Shown here: in pieces, positions 47,587 through 58,849 of the stretch
Position numbering within the stretch: position 1 is the stretch's first letter
How the letters are laid out: every line of letters begins with the position of its first letter
Notes under the pieces: generated by a model
Databases searched by the model: none
What the model saw: only the letters and a program-made list of their open reading frames with translations
Told to the model about the DNA's origin: nothing
Assembly: GCF_958979055.1 (NCBI RefSeq)
Contig: NC_084894.1
Location: 23,033,616 to 23,097,615 of the forward strand
Direction of reading: 5' to 3'
DNA length: 64,000 nucleotides
Origin: Alnus glutinosa
Taxonomy: Eukaryota > Streptophyta > Magnoliopsida > Fagales > Betulaceae
Made by a program: the position numbers and the translations under genes

Positions 47587-48688
47587 GGCTGACAAAAGGG
47601 CTTCGGGAGATGGTGACCGACTGACTCAGAGAATTGAAGTGGGGTTGGTAAGGTTAAACGCTGGTTCGGAAGGGTATATATGTACTCGTAGATTCACGCG
47701 CTTCATATCCGCTGGACCTATTGATTAATTGATATCGCGGACGTTGTGGGCCGACTTGATTTGTCAGATTGTGTATTGGACGCGCTGAGGCTGTGACGTT
47801 CTCAGGTTTTGGGCAGATCGTGTGGGCGTGGGTCATTAATGTGGTGTTCAAGTTTTAACGTTTCAATCTTAAAAAAAGAAAAAAAAAAGTTTTAACGTTT
47901 CGAACCGGTTTATTTTTTGTGGAGGTCTTATTGAATGATAATTTGCAAATATTTTGTATGGAGAAAAGAAGAAAATGCAATCAAACCTTTCTCTTAAAAG
48001 AAAGAAATCAACTCATAAAAATGAAAAATGCCATTTTGTATTTTTTCGTTCATCTTTATATTTTGAAATCAACCCTTTAGTGTTTAAGATTCACATGAGT
48101 GAAGGTATAGGTAGTAAAAATTCAATGATTAATATTTAAAAAGGTCGACTAAAAAATGAATGGAAAAATACAAAATAATAAGTACCGTTAGAAAATGAGC
48201 GTACCAGATTCAAGAGTAGCAAATGACATTTTCAATGTAAGGACAAATGTTAAATTGTTTGTTCGATACTTGATGCCGTTTGTTTTCTCGACAAAAAAAA
48301 AAAAAAAAAAAAAAAGGAGTGGGGGGAGGGCAATTATATTTTTCTCTTAAAGTTTGAACCATCACTCTTTTATAAATTGCTCATACGAGGAAGAACCTCG
48401 GGTTGGAAGAGAGAAAGTCCAGAGTGACACTGAGATCACTAGAGGAGGAGAATGTGTATTTTTTGAGCATCTAGGTAGGAGTTTTCTAGATGGGGTGCAA
48501 GGAGCTCGTATGGTAACACCTCAGCTCCACACTGAATTTAAACAACCAGTTTTCGCCTACATATGCATTCAGAAGCCAAAATCAGATAGACTAGTCAAAA
48601 TTGGTTTTCTAGTATAAAATGACAAATATACCTTGAGTTTTGAAACTAAATTTATGTAACTACCTTAAAAATTTCTATATGAGTATAG
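47587..48688. other. GH17 promoter and intergenic DNA
   Basis: The 47,587-47,850 part should contain the GH17 promoter on the minus strand; TATATA words occur near 47,675-47,682. A poly(A) run lies at 48,293-48,315. An 87-codon open frame at 48,354-48,617 has no domain I recognise and no supporting exon structure. Confidence 0.4.
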
Positions 48689-48835
48689 GGGAGTGATCCT
48701 TACACTCACAATGCACAAGAATAATACAACACCAAGACATAATAGAGTAGGGTCCATGTGTGGGCCCCACTCCTTTGTGCCTTGGTGTTGTGTCATTGTT
48801 GTGTAATGTAAGTGTTTTAATCATTTTCCATTCGT
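48689..48835. mobile_element. short MITE with GGTCCATGTGTGGGCCC centre
   Basis: The ends GGGGAGTGATCCTTACACTC and, reversed, GGAAAATGATTAAAACACTT form an imperfect inverted repeat; the middle is a palindrome-like GTCCATGTGTGGGCCCCAC. Similar short elements lie at about 63,188-63,282 and within 28,560-28,670. A (TA)n microsatellite follows at 48,836-48,856. Confidence 0.5.
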
Positions 48836-48856
48836 ATATATATATATATATATATA

Positions 48857-50530
48857 AGTCCAAGTGTTAGGGGTGGTGGCCATACTCCTCAAGTGGTTTG
48901 GGGCAATTGAGCCACCTCCAAATATGAAAATCTGGTTCACTAGGAATACTCATTGAATTTTATTAGCAAAAATATTTAAAATTCACTTTTTTCTATTTTA
49001 CCTATCAAATGTTTTAAAGCATCGACAACAGCCTTACCATATTTTAGCTTTTTACTTTCAATATTTCATTTAATTGTTCGTTTTAAAAAATTCTCTATTC
49101 TCTCTCTAATAACATTTATATTTTTGAATGTTTGTCTTTTCCAAAGGGTCCTTAAGGGCGTACATGCGGACAGATATTAACTACCCGCATTTGTTATCCA
49201 CTATTTTCTATCCACACATATGAATGTGGATGCGGTTTAGAAAAGTCATTATCCCTGTATGCAGATGTGAATAGCGTTTTTAGGATAACCGCATCCACAT
49301 ATCCCTGATATATAAGATATATTATATGTATTATATTTAATAAATTTATAAAACCGATTTCGTTTCAGATTAGGTATAAGTTATATTTACATTGGTTTGG
49401 TTGGTTGTGTTGATTTCTCGTGTAACATTTGGGCAAAAAGACAAAGTATGTGAAATCAATATATTTTCAAAAGATTAGGACTTAAAAAAATTAAAACAAG
49501 CAAAAAACACTAAAAATTGGTCTTTTTTTCTTTTTTTGGTTTTTTTCAAAATTGTTTAAAATATACCATAATAGAGACAAAAAAAATGTTCTAAAATACT
49601 AAAATATGCATACTAATTAATACACGGATAGCAGATAATAACTACTGTATTTAATAACATCAATAACCGCACGAATGTGAATATTTCAAATAACCGCATG
49701 TACATCCATATCAGTCGTATTTATATATTTTTTTTTAATTATCATATTTTTTAATATTTATCTTATCTTAATGATCATATTTTTAAAATTTGTCTTTTCT
49801 TAATGATCTTATTCTGAAAATTTATCTTAAAAAGAGAGAGAGAGTCATATCCTTTCATTAAACTCTCTCCTGGACAACATAGGACAGAGAGAACAGGACT
49901 ACATAGAAATTTTGTGAATAGCAATCAGTTTTCTTTTACAAAAGCCGAGTTTTCTATGGAACTAAAATGACTAGTAAAAGGCTCTGAAATGAAATTTGAG
50001 GTTGGTTTGGGTATTCGGTTTTTGAAATTTGAATTAAATTTTTATTTGATTTGTGAATTTTGAGATAAATGAAATGTGTTTGGGTGATCAGTAAAATTTA
50101 AATTCTATTTGAAATTGTGTTTGTGTGAGAGTTGTATGAGATTGTTTTTTCATGGATAACCATTGTAGGAAATGATTGGAAGTATAAAAAGTTATGTATA
50201 ATGATTAGTGTTATGAAAATTAGTATGGAATAATGATTGGAATAATAATTATTTAACATAAATAAATATGAAAAATTATTATTTCATTTAAATAATTATT
50301 ATTTAATTATTAATTTCTGTAATATCATTGATAACTTATACCAAGATGAGCATAAACAACCCATTTTTTCCATGCGTCATACGTACGTGGGTCCCTGCCT
50401 TGGAGTTCGGTTTGTTTTTTTAAATCAGATGGGAAATGGGTTATTTTTCGGGTTGAATCCGGGTTGTCATACCTGAATTTGAAAATAAACCCGGATAGAA
50501 TTTTTTTTTGGTTTCACATCCCAACAAACT
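48857..50530. other. AT-rich intergenic DNA with nested repeats
   Basis: About 49,013-49,145 matches the left part of the repeat at 50,940-51,260. The matching continuation (ATCATATTTTTTAATATTTAT and similar) appears at about 49,735-49,830. The piece between, about 49,152-49,730, has inverted ends containing GTACATGCGG and interior words GTGGATGCGGTT, and so looks like a MITE inserted into it. No gene is seen. About 49,830-49,880 holds a short (GA)n tract. Confidence 0.4.
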
Positions 50531-50810
50531 ATGAGTCCGTTTGGGTTTGCAATTTTAAAATGTGTGATTTGAAAAAAATGATTTTTAAAAACGCAGTTAA
50601 GCGTTTGAAATCGCAAATTAACCTTTAAAATTTTACGTTTTCAAAAAAATACCATCTTACTTGCGATTTGAAAAAACAGATTTCTGCGTTTATAAATCGC
50701 AATTTTAAAAATGCAGTTTCCAAACAATTTATGTTCTGCGATTTGATTTAAAATCGCACTTATTTTCTATGAAATCGCAATCTCAAACCCAAACACACCC
50801 TATAATTACC
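50531..50810 (+). mobile_element. MITE of the GCGATTT family, copy 2
   Basis: The ends GAGTCCGTTTGGGTTTGCAA and, in reverse complement, GGGTGTGTTTGGGTTTGAGA form an inverted repeat. Read in reverse complement, the element matches 23,621-23,913 along most of its length. The TTTGGGTTTG ends are of a type common in plant hAT- or Harbinger-like MITEs. It is noncoding. Confidence 0.6.
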
Positions 50811-50939
50811 CAGTACCATCTATTGAATGATGCCAAGGACCTATTTTGGACTATTTCAGTAAATTGGCTTTTTACTAAAAATACTTATAGTAGAATTACC
50901 ATATTTTATTAATCAGAATAGTTAAAAATCATTGTTCAC

Positions 50940-51260
50940 CATTTTAGCTATTCATTTTTTTAAAGCGCCCTCAGCAGCTTCACAATTTTAGCTATAACTT
51001 TTATTATTACATTTAAATATTCTTTTTTAAATATTTCTTTATTATTTTTATAACATTTATATTTTTGAATGTTTATTTTTTTCCTAATGGTCATATTTAT
51101 GGATATTTGTCTTATTATAACGGTTATATTTTTAAACATTTATCTTTTTTCTAAGGGTCATATTTTTGAAATATTTTTCTTATTCTAACGGTCATATTTT
51201 AAAATTTGTCATTTTCTAACTATCATAATTTTTGAAAAATGACATATGCTTTTAATATAA
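50940..51260. repeat. repeat with 35-bp tandem units
   Basis: After a lead-in around CCCTCAGCAGCTTCACAATT, five or so units of about 35 bases follow, each with a core like AACGGTCATATTTTTAAA and TTTGTCTT. The units differ at several positions, so the array is old. A related, interrupted copy lies at 49,013-49,830 and short relatives at 38,150-38,220. Confidence 0.55.
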
Positions 51261-51810
51261 ATAAACTTTAGGATAAGAAATAAAAAGGAAGAGAAAAATA
51301 AACATTTGTTATGAGTGTGAAAATAAATTTTAAAAAAGAGAAGAAAAATATTTTATTATTTTATACTTTTTAATAATTTGGCTGACCAAAATAACCGGCA
51401 TGTGATTTCTATTGGGTGTTGCTCTTCTAGCTAGAAGACAAGGCATTTGTGATTGGACAAGGCATTTGTCTCTAGATGTCCGGTTTGAATGGAATGTCTT
51501 TTTTTGACGATTAAAAGTGCATAATTTTTACATAATTAAGATATGTTAGTAAGATTCATATGCATAGATTCACTAATGTGTATTGGTCGTGTAAAAGTTG
51601 TACGTTTTTTGTTGTGCAAAAATTATTTTCCCAGTTTGAATACTTAAGGCATATCTCTATTTTGCCACCTCTAAACACAAAACTTTATACCACATTGTCC
51701 ACTTGGCAAGATGTCCCCAGCTAGCTTTAGATTTTATTTTTTTTTTCCTAAAAGAAAAACGAAAAGTAAAAATTGCAATGTAGACAAATGTAGTTAAGAG
51801 TTGTATCTTA
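51261..51810. other. AT-rich spacer
   Basis: No gene, RNA or clear element boundary was recognised here. Confidence 0.4.
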
Positions 51811-52478
51811 TGCTCCGTTTGTTTCGGCGTAAAATGATTTCTGAAAAATAGTTTTGGTATTTTCCGGTGTTTGGTAGGGGCGAAAATAATGGTCAACCGG
51901 AAAATGATTTCCGTTTGACCAAAAATGCTTAATAAATTTCGGAAAATAATTTACGCTTTTTCCGTAGATGCTAAATGCAGTCGGTTCTCTTTTAAACAAC
52001 GCAGTCGACCTTTACATTCAAGTAGTTGATTATTGCCGAATTTCGACAAGTCAGATTCCGACTCCGGTTGGTGCCGGAATTCGACAAATTAAGCCGGAAT
52101 CCGGCGACGTCTGGCAGATGTCGCCGAATTCTGGGGATACCATTCCAGATTTCGGCCAGACTGGCCAGAATCCTGGACGGATCCGGCTGTTCTGGCCGGG
52201 ATCCGGCCGTTTTGTGCCGGATTCCGGCAACTTTTGTATATGCCAAATATAAAAAAAAAAATATTTTTATATTATTTTATATTAATATTTTTTATTTTGT
52301 GAATAAAATTTAATTTTTTAAAATTAATATGATTAAATTAAAATATAAAAAAAATTTGTAATTTTTCGTACGCGTCAAACACCGAAAAATGATTTCGACG
52401 GAAAATATTTTTTTGAAAAATGACTTTCTTGAAACTATTTTACGACGGAAACCATTTTACACCGAAACAAACGAAGCA
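51811..52478. mobile_element. TIR element with CCGG-rich core and TTA duplication
   Basis: The left end TGCTCCGTTTGTTTCGGCGT and the reverse complement of the right end TGCTTCGTTTGTTTCGGTGT differ at two positions and extend through AAAATG. TTA flanks both sides (51,808-51,810 and 52,479-52,481). The core 52,035-52,240 is GC-rich with GCCGGAATCCGGC-type words and includes CTGGCCGGGATCCGGC at 52,192-52,207, identical to a word in the core of the element at 22,830-23,531, whose ends are unrelated. A partial relative is in OEP16 intron 5. Confidence 0.75.
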
Positions 52479-52680
52479 TTAGAGTGACAATGTATTATAT
52501 CTCTAAGGCATAGGCTTAGTCCTTTCATAGCGGTGTAAACTTCTTGTATTTTTCAAGATCAAAATATTCAGATGCAACATGCTTGAGGATTATAATTTTT
52601 ACTGTAATTTTTTAGGGTAAGTTTTTATAAACCATGTGACAATACATAATGAAATGGTCAAGAGTTACTAATTAATTAAA

Positions 52681-52930
52681 TTAAGGGTTAAATACATATT
52701 TGCCCCCTGTGCTTTACGTCCTTTATTTTTTGCCTCCTCAGTTTCACTTTTTATCAATTTTGGTACTTGTGGTATATGAAAAGACGGAAATGATACATCC
52801 GTCTGATTTTTCGTCCAAAACTAACGTCCACCCACGTCATTGGGTACCTAAAAAGTGATAAAAAGTGAAACTGAGGGGGCAAAAAATAAAGGTCGTAAAG
52901 CACATGAGGCAAATATGTATTTAAGCCTTA
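52681..52930. mobile_element. 250-bp element with ~75-bp inverted ends in the MBD promoter
   Basis: The left arm (TTAAATACATATTTGCC, TTTATTTTTTGCC, CAGTTTCACTTTTTATCA) is the near-exact reverse complement of the right arm at 52,852-52,930. The interior is about 90 bp. The nearly perfect arms suggest a recent insertion. It lies about 300 bases upstream of the MBD protein start. The long arms fit a Mutator-like MITE; I could not define its duplication. Confidence 0.7.
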
Positions 52931-53225
52931 AATTTATAACTCAATTTTGTTTTTTTGTTTTTTTTTTTTATGTCTTCAAAATTTTCGCTCAATCATTTAT
53001 TTACTTATCTTTAACTTCTCTAATTTGCTTGGTCCTTGCCCGAAAATTTGTTCACTTGTATCGGATAAAGTTAACAGCAAAATCACACGGCCAAGATCTT
53101 CGAAGCCAAATCAGCAGGAATTTTTGGGGTTCGTTGACTTCTTAATGCAAAGCCACTGCCAAATAAGTCAAGTTTCAAACGCCTTCCTGATTCGACTTTC
53201 CGCCCAAACACCACTTCACACTTTC

Positions 53226-55253
53226 ATGTCGACCGCCGAGACGTTGGGTCAGGATCCAAGCCCGAACCCCAACCCGCCCAAACGAGCCCCGAACGGACCC
53301 GACGAAACCCTAGCCTCCGACAAACCACCCGATCCGCTTCTCGAATTCGATAACTTTATCAACGCCACCGCCACCGGAGGTTACAGGACGCCTAAGCCAC
53401 TGCGTGTGCGCCGTTCTTCTGACGGCGCGTCGGCTAGCTTAGCCGCGGATCCGGTAACGACTACGCCGACTCCGGAGAACGCGGCGTCTACGGCCGGAGC
53501 TCAGCCGCGCCCGGAGCAGGCCGCTGCGCCGGATTGGTTGCCGCCCGGTTGGCTTTTCGAAGAAAGAGTTCGGAGCTCCGGTGCCACGGCTGGAGCAGTA
53601 GACAAGGTAAATTAAATTTCATTTCTCAAATTATCATTGATATTCTAGAACCATACGCTTCAGTAATTCTCATATTAATGGGCAATGTCTGCTAATCTTG
53701 TTTGCTTGGTGAGAAAACTGAAGAAGAAAATGAAATATTGAAAAGAAACGTTGGCTCTACTGTTTTTTAATTGTATTTCGGTGGTGATTTTTGGTGTTGT
53801 ATGTTAATCTGACCTGAAAAGAGAAAACTGTTTTTGTATTTTTATGGGTGTTTTGTGTTTACTACGTTTGTTAATGTTTTTATTTTGAGAAGAGAACATA
53901 AGTTAGAAAACAAAAAGTTTTAACAAACGGAGCGTTGTTTTTCTTGAACCGGAAGTGTTTCACGAGTTAATCATCATCTGTATTTCTCAACTCATCTCAA
54001 GTGCCAAAGCTTAAAATTCCACCTATTTTATTGTATATATTATCCTCTGTTAAACCATTTAGCGTGAGGTTTGGATTTGCTAGAGATAAAGATAAGACAG
54101 GATACATTAGACACAACTATTGAGAAGATTTCCTTCATATTTAAGTGGGACTTGCTGTTGGAATTCTCCTCAACTATTGAGAAAAATACTAACAATTAAG
54201 AGCTTACCATGAACTGGAAGAGCCTTAAAGTTTTAGTGCAATATAATGAAGCTTGTAGTTCCTAGGGACGAGTCAGGTTAATTTGGGAACGCCTGTATTG
54301 GGGATAAAAGGAATGGAGTTGAAGAAACTAGATAAATTGGTCTGAATACTCTTACTTGTGACATGGGTAACGAAGCAGGAATTTGGTACACCACTGAGTA
54401 TGGTACGGTGGAGGTACCATGAATTAAGAGCGTCTCCAATAGACACTCTAAATGGCCCATAATAGTTATATTTAGCTATTATGGGTCATTTTCCTCCTCT
54501 AAACAGAGTCTTCAGAATGAAAATTTGAAAATTCATTGTAGCACATTGAACTATTTTTTTTATTCTTCTCTCTCTCTCTCTCTCTTGTTGTTCCTTCCTC
54601 AGCAAATTCGTGGATGGGGAATTACCTATCAGGCCATCAACACAGCAAGGCCATCAAAGCACAACCATTGCACCAATCGGCCACAACCAACCCAAATTAC
54701 CATTACACCTCAAATTCGGCTAAAACCAAAACACTAAAAAAAAACACCACATTGATCGTACTCCCCAATGGAACCAACCGAGAATCACCCAGTAAAACAC
54801 CACCTCTAACTTCAATCAAAATCCAAAGGAAACCCAAGAACCTCCATGATCGGCCAACCATCCTTCAACTTCAGCAAACACGAAACAGAGGCCAAAGTGA
54901 TTCGACCAATATCAAACTAAAAACTCAACCGAGAAACCTCCCTATTCGGCCATTCCCACCACAACCAATACACATAAAACCAACCTACCATCACAACCAA
55001 ACCAAACATTCAATCACAATTAAAAAAAAAAAAAATCTCAAATCAGACCTTAAATCAAACTTAAGGGAGGAATTACCCATCAAAGAAGACCCGAAGCATG
55101 GAAGCTGCCGGATCTGGTGTTTCACCTCACCACAGCATCACTCAGCCCATTGGCGTCCTCTCTCTCTCTCTCTCTCCAACGGTGCAGCTGAACGGTTGTG
55201 TCTTTGAGTTGTGGATGGTGGTGGAAGACTACTGTGAAGGTGGCTGGTAGCTG

Positions 55254-55286
<33 letters not shown>

Positions 55287-56358
55287 GAAAAATAATATTT
55301 AAATAAAATAAATACTAGAATAGAGAATCTGTTGGGGCGTGTATAGAAAAAATAGTAGCTAAAGTAAAAATTTGTACTTTTTCAGTAGCTATTTTGGCAA
55401 CCTTTGCTGGAGATGCTAAATAATATTTAAATAAAATAGATACTAGAATAGAGAATCTGTTGGGGCGTGTATAGAAAAAATAGTAGCTAAATACAGATAC
55501 ATCTGTCCTTTGAGCTTGCTTCAAAGGGCGTTCATGTGGTTTGTGATAATAATTGGTTGTTAGATTGGTGATTCTGATATCCTTTATTTTTCATAAGTAA
55601 AGTTTTAGATTCTGATATCCATTTTAATGCTTTCAGTTATGTTTTTGGGATCATTCTTCAAGGCAGCCGAAGTGAGTTTGTTTTGTTTTGCATTGCATAT
55701 GGAATGAATCATTTGTTACAAAGTTTGGGTCTACTCCTAGTTGTGATAAATTAACATATGTATTTCAAGTTTCAATTGTTCCATCTTATAAAATGGCTAT
55801 CAAATGCAATGGGTAAAAGAGGATGACAGAAACATTCCTTTTTATAGTGGACTCCCGGAGAAGGCTTAAATTGTCTCTGTATTGTGCAGTATTATTTTGA
55901 TCCAGTTTCAAGCCGTCGATTCCGGTCAAAGAATGAGGTTCTTTACTTTTTAGAAACGGGAACTAAACGTAAAAAGGGGAAACTAATGGAGAACTCTGAT
56001 GGTGAAACAATGGTGAGTCAAAAGCCAAAGGTTGTTTCATTGAAGGTGTTGGAAATTATTCCCTTTCACTCTTCTAATTTCCCCTTCTCACTAACATGCA
56101 CCCAAATTTTTGTTGCCATATATGGAGGGCTCTGGGGGCCAGAAACAAAAGAAGTCTGCTACGAAGGCAAAGAGTTCTGCTTTGAAATTTGATTTTCTTA
56201 ATGTGCCCGAGAAGGTCAATTGGGTTCTCACAGATTCCTCCCGGGGGTCCTGGGCTCCTTTTATTGGTGACGAAAAGGTGTCTAAATCTATTGTGCAAGA
56301 ATGGGCTGCTGCGTTCACATCCCTCACCTCCAGACACGATTCTCAGATGATGTTTTGA
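53226..56358 (+). CDS. methyl-CpG-binding domain protein, MBD5/MBD6-like
   Basis: Three exons (53,226-53,606, 55,890-56,012, 56,128-56,358) join in frame to 244 residues. Residues 1-100 are Pro/Ala/Thr-rich and disordered-looking. The MBD begins PDWLPPGWLFEERVRSSG at about residue 102 and continues across intron 1 (KYYFDPVSSRRFRSKNEVLY). The tail has FDFLNVPEKVNWVLTD and SWAPFIGDEKV, words I recall from Arabidopsis MBD5 and MBD6, which bind methylated CG and act with small heat-shock-type proteins in silencing. The ATG at 53,226 fits best; an in-frame ATG at 53,145 would add 27 residues. Exon 1 is GC-rich. The 2.3-kb first intron holds a transposon. Confidence 0.88.
54428..55416. mobile_element. 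~1-kb inverted-end element in MBD intron 1
   Basis: The ends GAGCGTCTCCAAT and, in reverse complement, GCATCTCCAGC resemble those of the Tourist-like MITE at 16,285, and TAA occurs at both edges (54,425-54,427 and 55,417-55,419). Near the left end the words GGCCCATAATAG and CTATTATGGGTC form a hairpin. CT-rich and GA-rich microsatellites (about 54,568-54,585 and 55,254-55,283) face each other. A 197-codon open frame (54,614-55,207) is low-complexity and probably not a gene. The last 75 bases are repeated just outside, at about 55,420-55,490. Confidence 0.5.
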
Positions 56359-58148
56359 AGGGCATCTTCCAAACTCTCCATTGTATCATTAAGAGTATGA
56401 TCCCATACTGACCAATACAGGTCTTCTTTTTCCTTCTCTTTTCCTTTCCCTTAGCCCTTTAAGTTGGTTTTTATGACTTTTTCATTTTACAGCTAAGCTC
56501 AATTGAATTGCCATTCGGCATTTCTTGTTCTGGGTTATATGATCTTGCTTTTAAATATTTGGGTTTTGTTTTCTTTTATTTCTCCGTTTAGTTTGGGATG
56601 GATTCTTGTTTAGATTAGTTTGAATATGAATCATAATCCATGATGTTAATTGTCTCATGCTCGCATGTGGCAGATACGTGTTTCAGCCATGGAGTTGTGC
56701 TGGGCAATTTTACTAACGGTTGAAGTGTATGTGTCATGCTTTTACAAAGAACTCGAGATCGCAACTAGACACTGAATTCAAGTTTTGCAAAGATCATTGA
56801 TCTTCACCCTTCGATCTGAGGTTTATGTGTTTTCTTGTTATATGTTTCATTGATCTGTGGCTGATTGGGTTCTGCTGACTTAGGAACTAAATTAAATTTG
56901 TTGAGTGGGGGTTGGCTGACTTCTTTTGTCAACTAGTATTCATCCTTTTTGATAATTAGGGTAAGAGAAACTTCGATGAAACTGCTATGATGCTTCAACA
57001 GATCTCATTTCCTTCATGGAGCATGATAAAGAGGGAGGATTGAGGGGCAAAAATGTGGCATGTGTTCTTGTATTACTGATGTGACAACTTTAACTATTTT
57101 TTTATTATTATTTAATAAGGATTGATTTAAAGGTTAGTGGAGACTGTCATATCCGCATTGTAAAATAGTTGTAAGATAAAAATGTGGTATAACATTACTC
57201 TTCCTTAATATTAAATGCATAAATCATGTTCAATCACTCATTGTTGCCTTGCTTACCATTATAATGGATTGCAAATAGGTTGGAGGGCTTTTGAGTGCTA
57301 TATTCCTTTGATTTATGAATTATTTCAATTTGAAATATTTCAGTGACCCCTCTTTTTTCGGTATGACCCAACGCGATGACATGTGTTGATTGAAATTTGG
57401 AGCGACTCTATTTTGTTTAATTGATCATTATTAAATTTTGATCAAATTGTGATTTTAAAAGCCACTTCATTTTTTAAGGGGCACTAGAGTGACATATGAT
57501 AGACTTTTAGAACTACTCATCATAAGTCTAATGGGAGTGATTCTACATGTGATATTAATGCCCATCAAGTGTCCATCAAATAATAACGTTGTTTTCAAAA
57601 TCATCATTCGTTCAAATTCGCTATTTGATCAATCACACGTCCAATAGTGATTTTAAAAGTCATCTCATTTTTTTATGGACGTAAAAGAGACTTTTAGCAT
57701 TACTCGATACCTTATATACTAAATAATATGAAATAAGCTCAATAAAATTAATTCTTTGGTAATTACACAAGTTTCATGAAGGCTCGTTTGAAATGGTTAC
57801 TTTATTTGGATATCACATACAAATTACAATGATACAAGCATTTATGCATGCATAAGAAATGGAAAAAATATGGAGCCAATTATTTGGTGAGGCTATTTGT
57901 CAGCTATTTTTTCTGATAGAGGTCCCCAACAAATATGATAGAGTTAATATCAAATCCATTTATCTAAACAACTTTTGGGCCGCCCACCTAGTCATCCATA
58001 GAAACTCTCTTACATTTGTTATCGAGATTGTTAACAATCTAGACAATAAATTGCTGGGAACTTCCTTCTTAAAACTCTGGGCCTTCAAATATTCCGACTA
58101 ATGTAACGTTTCTTGACAAATGTAGCTATATGAATTAGTTTTTGACCC
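56359..58148. other. MBD 3' UTR and AT-rich spacer
   Basis: The first few hundred bases are a probable 3' UTR, and exons beyond the stop cannot be excluded. From about 57,400 the DNA holds diverged repeats with words AGTGATTTTAAAAG and CTCATTTTTT that also occur in the element at 58,149-58,330. An 80-codon open frame at 57,859-58,101 has no recognisable domain. Confidence 0.4.
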
Positions 58149-58330
58149 GAGTAATTCTAAAAGTTCTTCATGTGTCTCTCTTATGTTCTTCCAAAAGTAA
58201 GACGTCTTTTAAAATCACTATTCAATCAAAATTCAATAATGATCGATCATAAACCCAATTGTAATTTTAAAAGCCACCTCATTTTTTGAATGACATAAGA
58301 GAGACTTTTAATATTTTTCTTCCAACCCTG
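58149..58330. mobile_element. short MITE with AAAGTCTCTC-type ends
   Basis: The left part GAGTAATTCTAAAAGTTC with TCTCTCTTATG and the right part, in reverse complement ATTAAAAGTCTCTCTTATGTC, form inverted ends of about 60 bp, each followed by a CTTTTAAAATYAC word. A related diverged copy lies at about 57,480-57,705. It is noncoding. Confidence 0.5.
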
Positions 58331-58435
58331 CTGTAGAGTGTAGATCTAGTGATACAACTTTAGATCACGAATGCATGAAACAAGTAAGCATTTACCTTCT
58401 TCCTGATCAACCTCTTGAATTCGTGATCTATATTA

Positions 58436-58609
58436 CTATAAGCGGGAGAGGTATGAATTCACTGGGAAGTAGGAAACTACAATCGGAGCTCCGGATGATT
58501 TTGGTCTGTTTGTGGGTTTGTCAGAAGAACATTGATCTCCCACATCATCGGAGACCTGAGACGCCGAGAAGCACCCGAACCAACTGAGAAAGGCTGAGAA
58601 AAGAGCCAT
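58436..58609 (-). CDS. 57-residue plant-specific small protein, copy A
   Basis: A single exon encodes 57 residues beginning MALFSAFLSWFGCFSASQVS and ending APIVVSYFPVNSYLSRL. The N-terminus is an aromatic-rich amphipathic or membrane-seeking segment with one Cys; the middle is short, polar and Lys/Ser-rich; the C-terminus VSYFPVNSYLSRL is the most conserved part when compared with copy B at 60,952. A TATA box lies 101-108 bases upstream, so the ATG at 58,609 is well placed. The open frame continues upstream of this ATG without reaching a better start after the TATA box. I do not recognise a named family. Conservation between diverged duplicates, at amino-acid level and across the promoter, argues that it is a real gene. 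Confidence 0.7.
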   Translation of the reverse strand: MALFSAFLSWFGCFSASQVSDDVGDQCSSDKPTNRPKSSGAPIVVSYFPVNSYLSRL

Positions 58610-58709
58610 GGCGTTTCGCCGTTTCCCTTCGATCTGTTGAACGAAGTTGAAAGGGATGAGCAATGAATGAAGTGTGATCGAGTGATTAGAAATGAAGTAT
58701 AAGCTGCTG

Positions 58710-58717
58710 TATTTATA
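58710..58717 (-). promoter_or_regulatory. TATA box of small-protein gene A
   Basis: Read on the minus strand, TATAAATA lies in the context CACTATAAATACAGCAG, about 100 bases upstream of the ATG. The identical context occurs upstream of copy B. Confidence 0.65.
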
Positions 58718-58849
58718 GTGTGACAATTAAAAGGGAGATGGCAAGCAGTCCATTGGGTTGAAGAGCAAGAAATCAGACGGGTGGAGCGGTGGACGTGGAG
58801 AGCAAGGAAAGAGCAAAGTTTTAGATGGATGCTTCTCGCCACTTTCATG

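Noticed and set aside
48354-48617. 87-codon open frame
   Set aside because: No recognisable domain, no TATA box or exon context; kept only as a note in the spacer description.
54614-55207. 197-codon open frame in MBD intron 1
   Set aside because: It is Thr/Pro/Asn-rich low-complexity sequence inside a transposon, with no domain and no splice support.
57859-58101. 80-codon open frame
   Set aside because: AT-rich context, no domain and no exon evidence.
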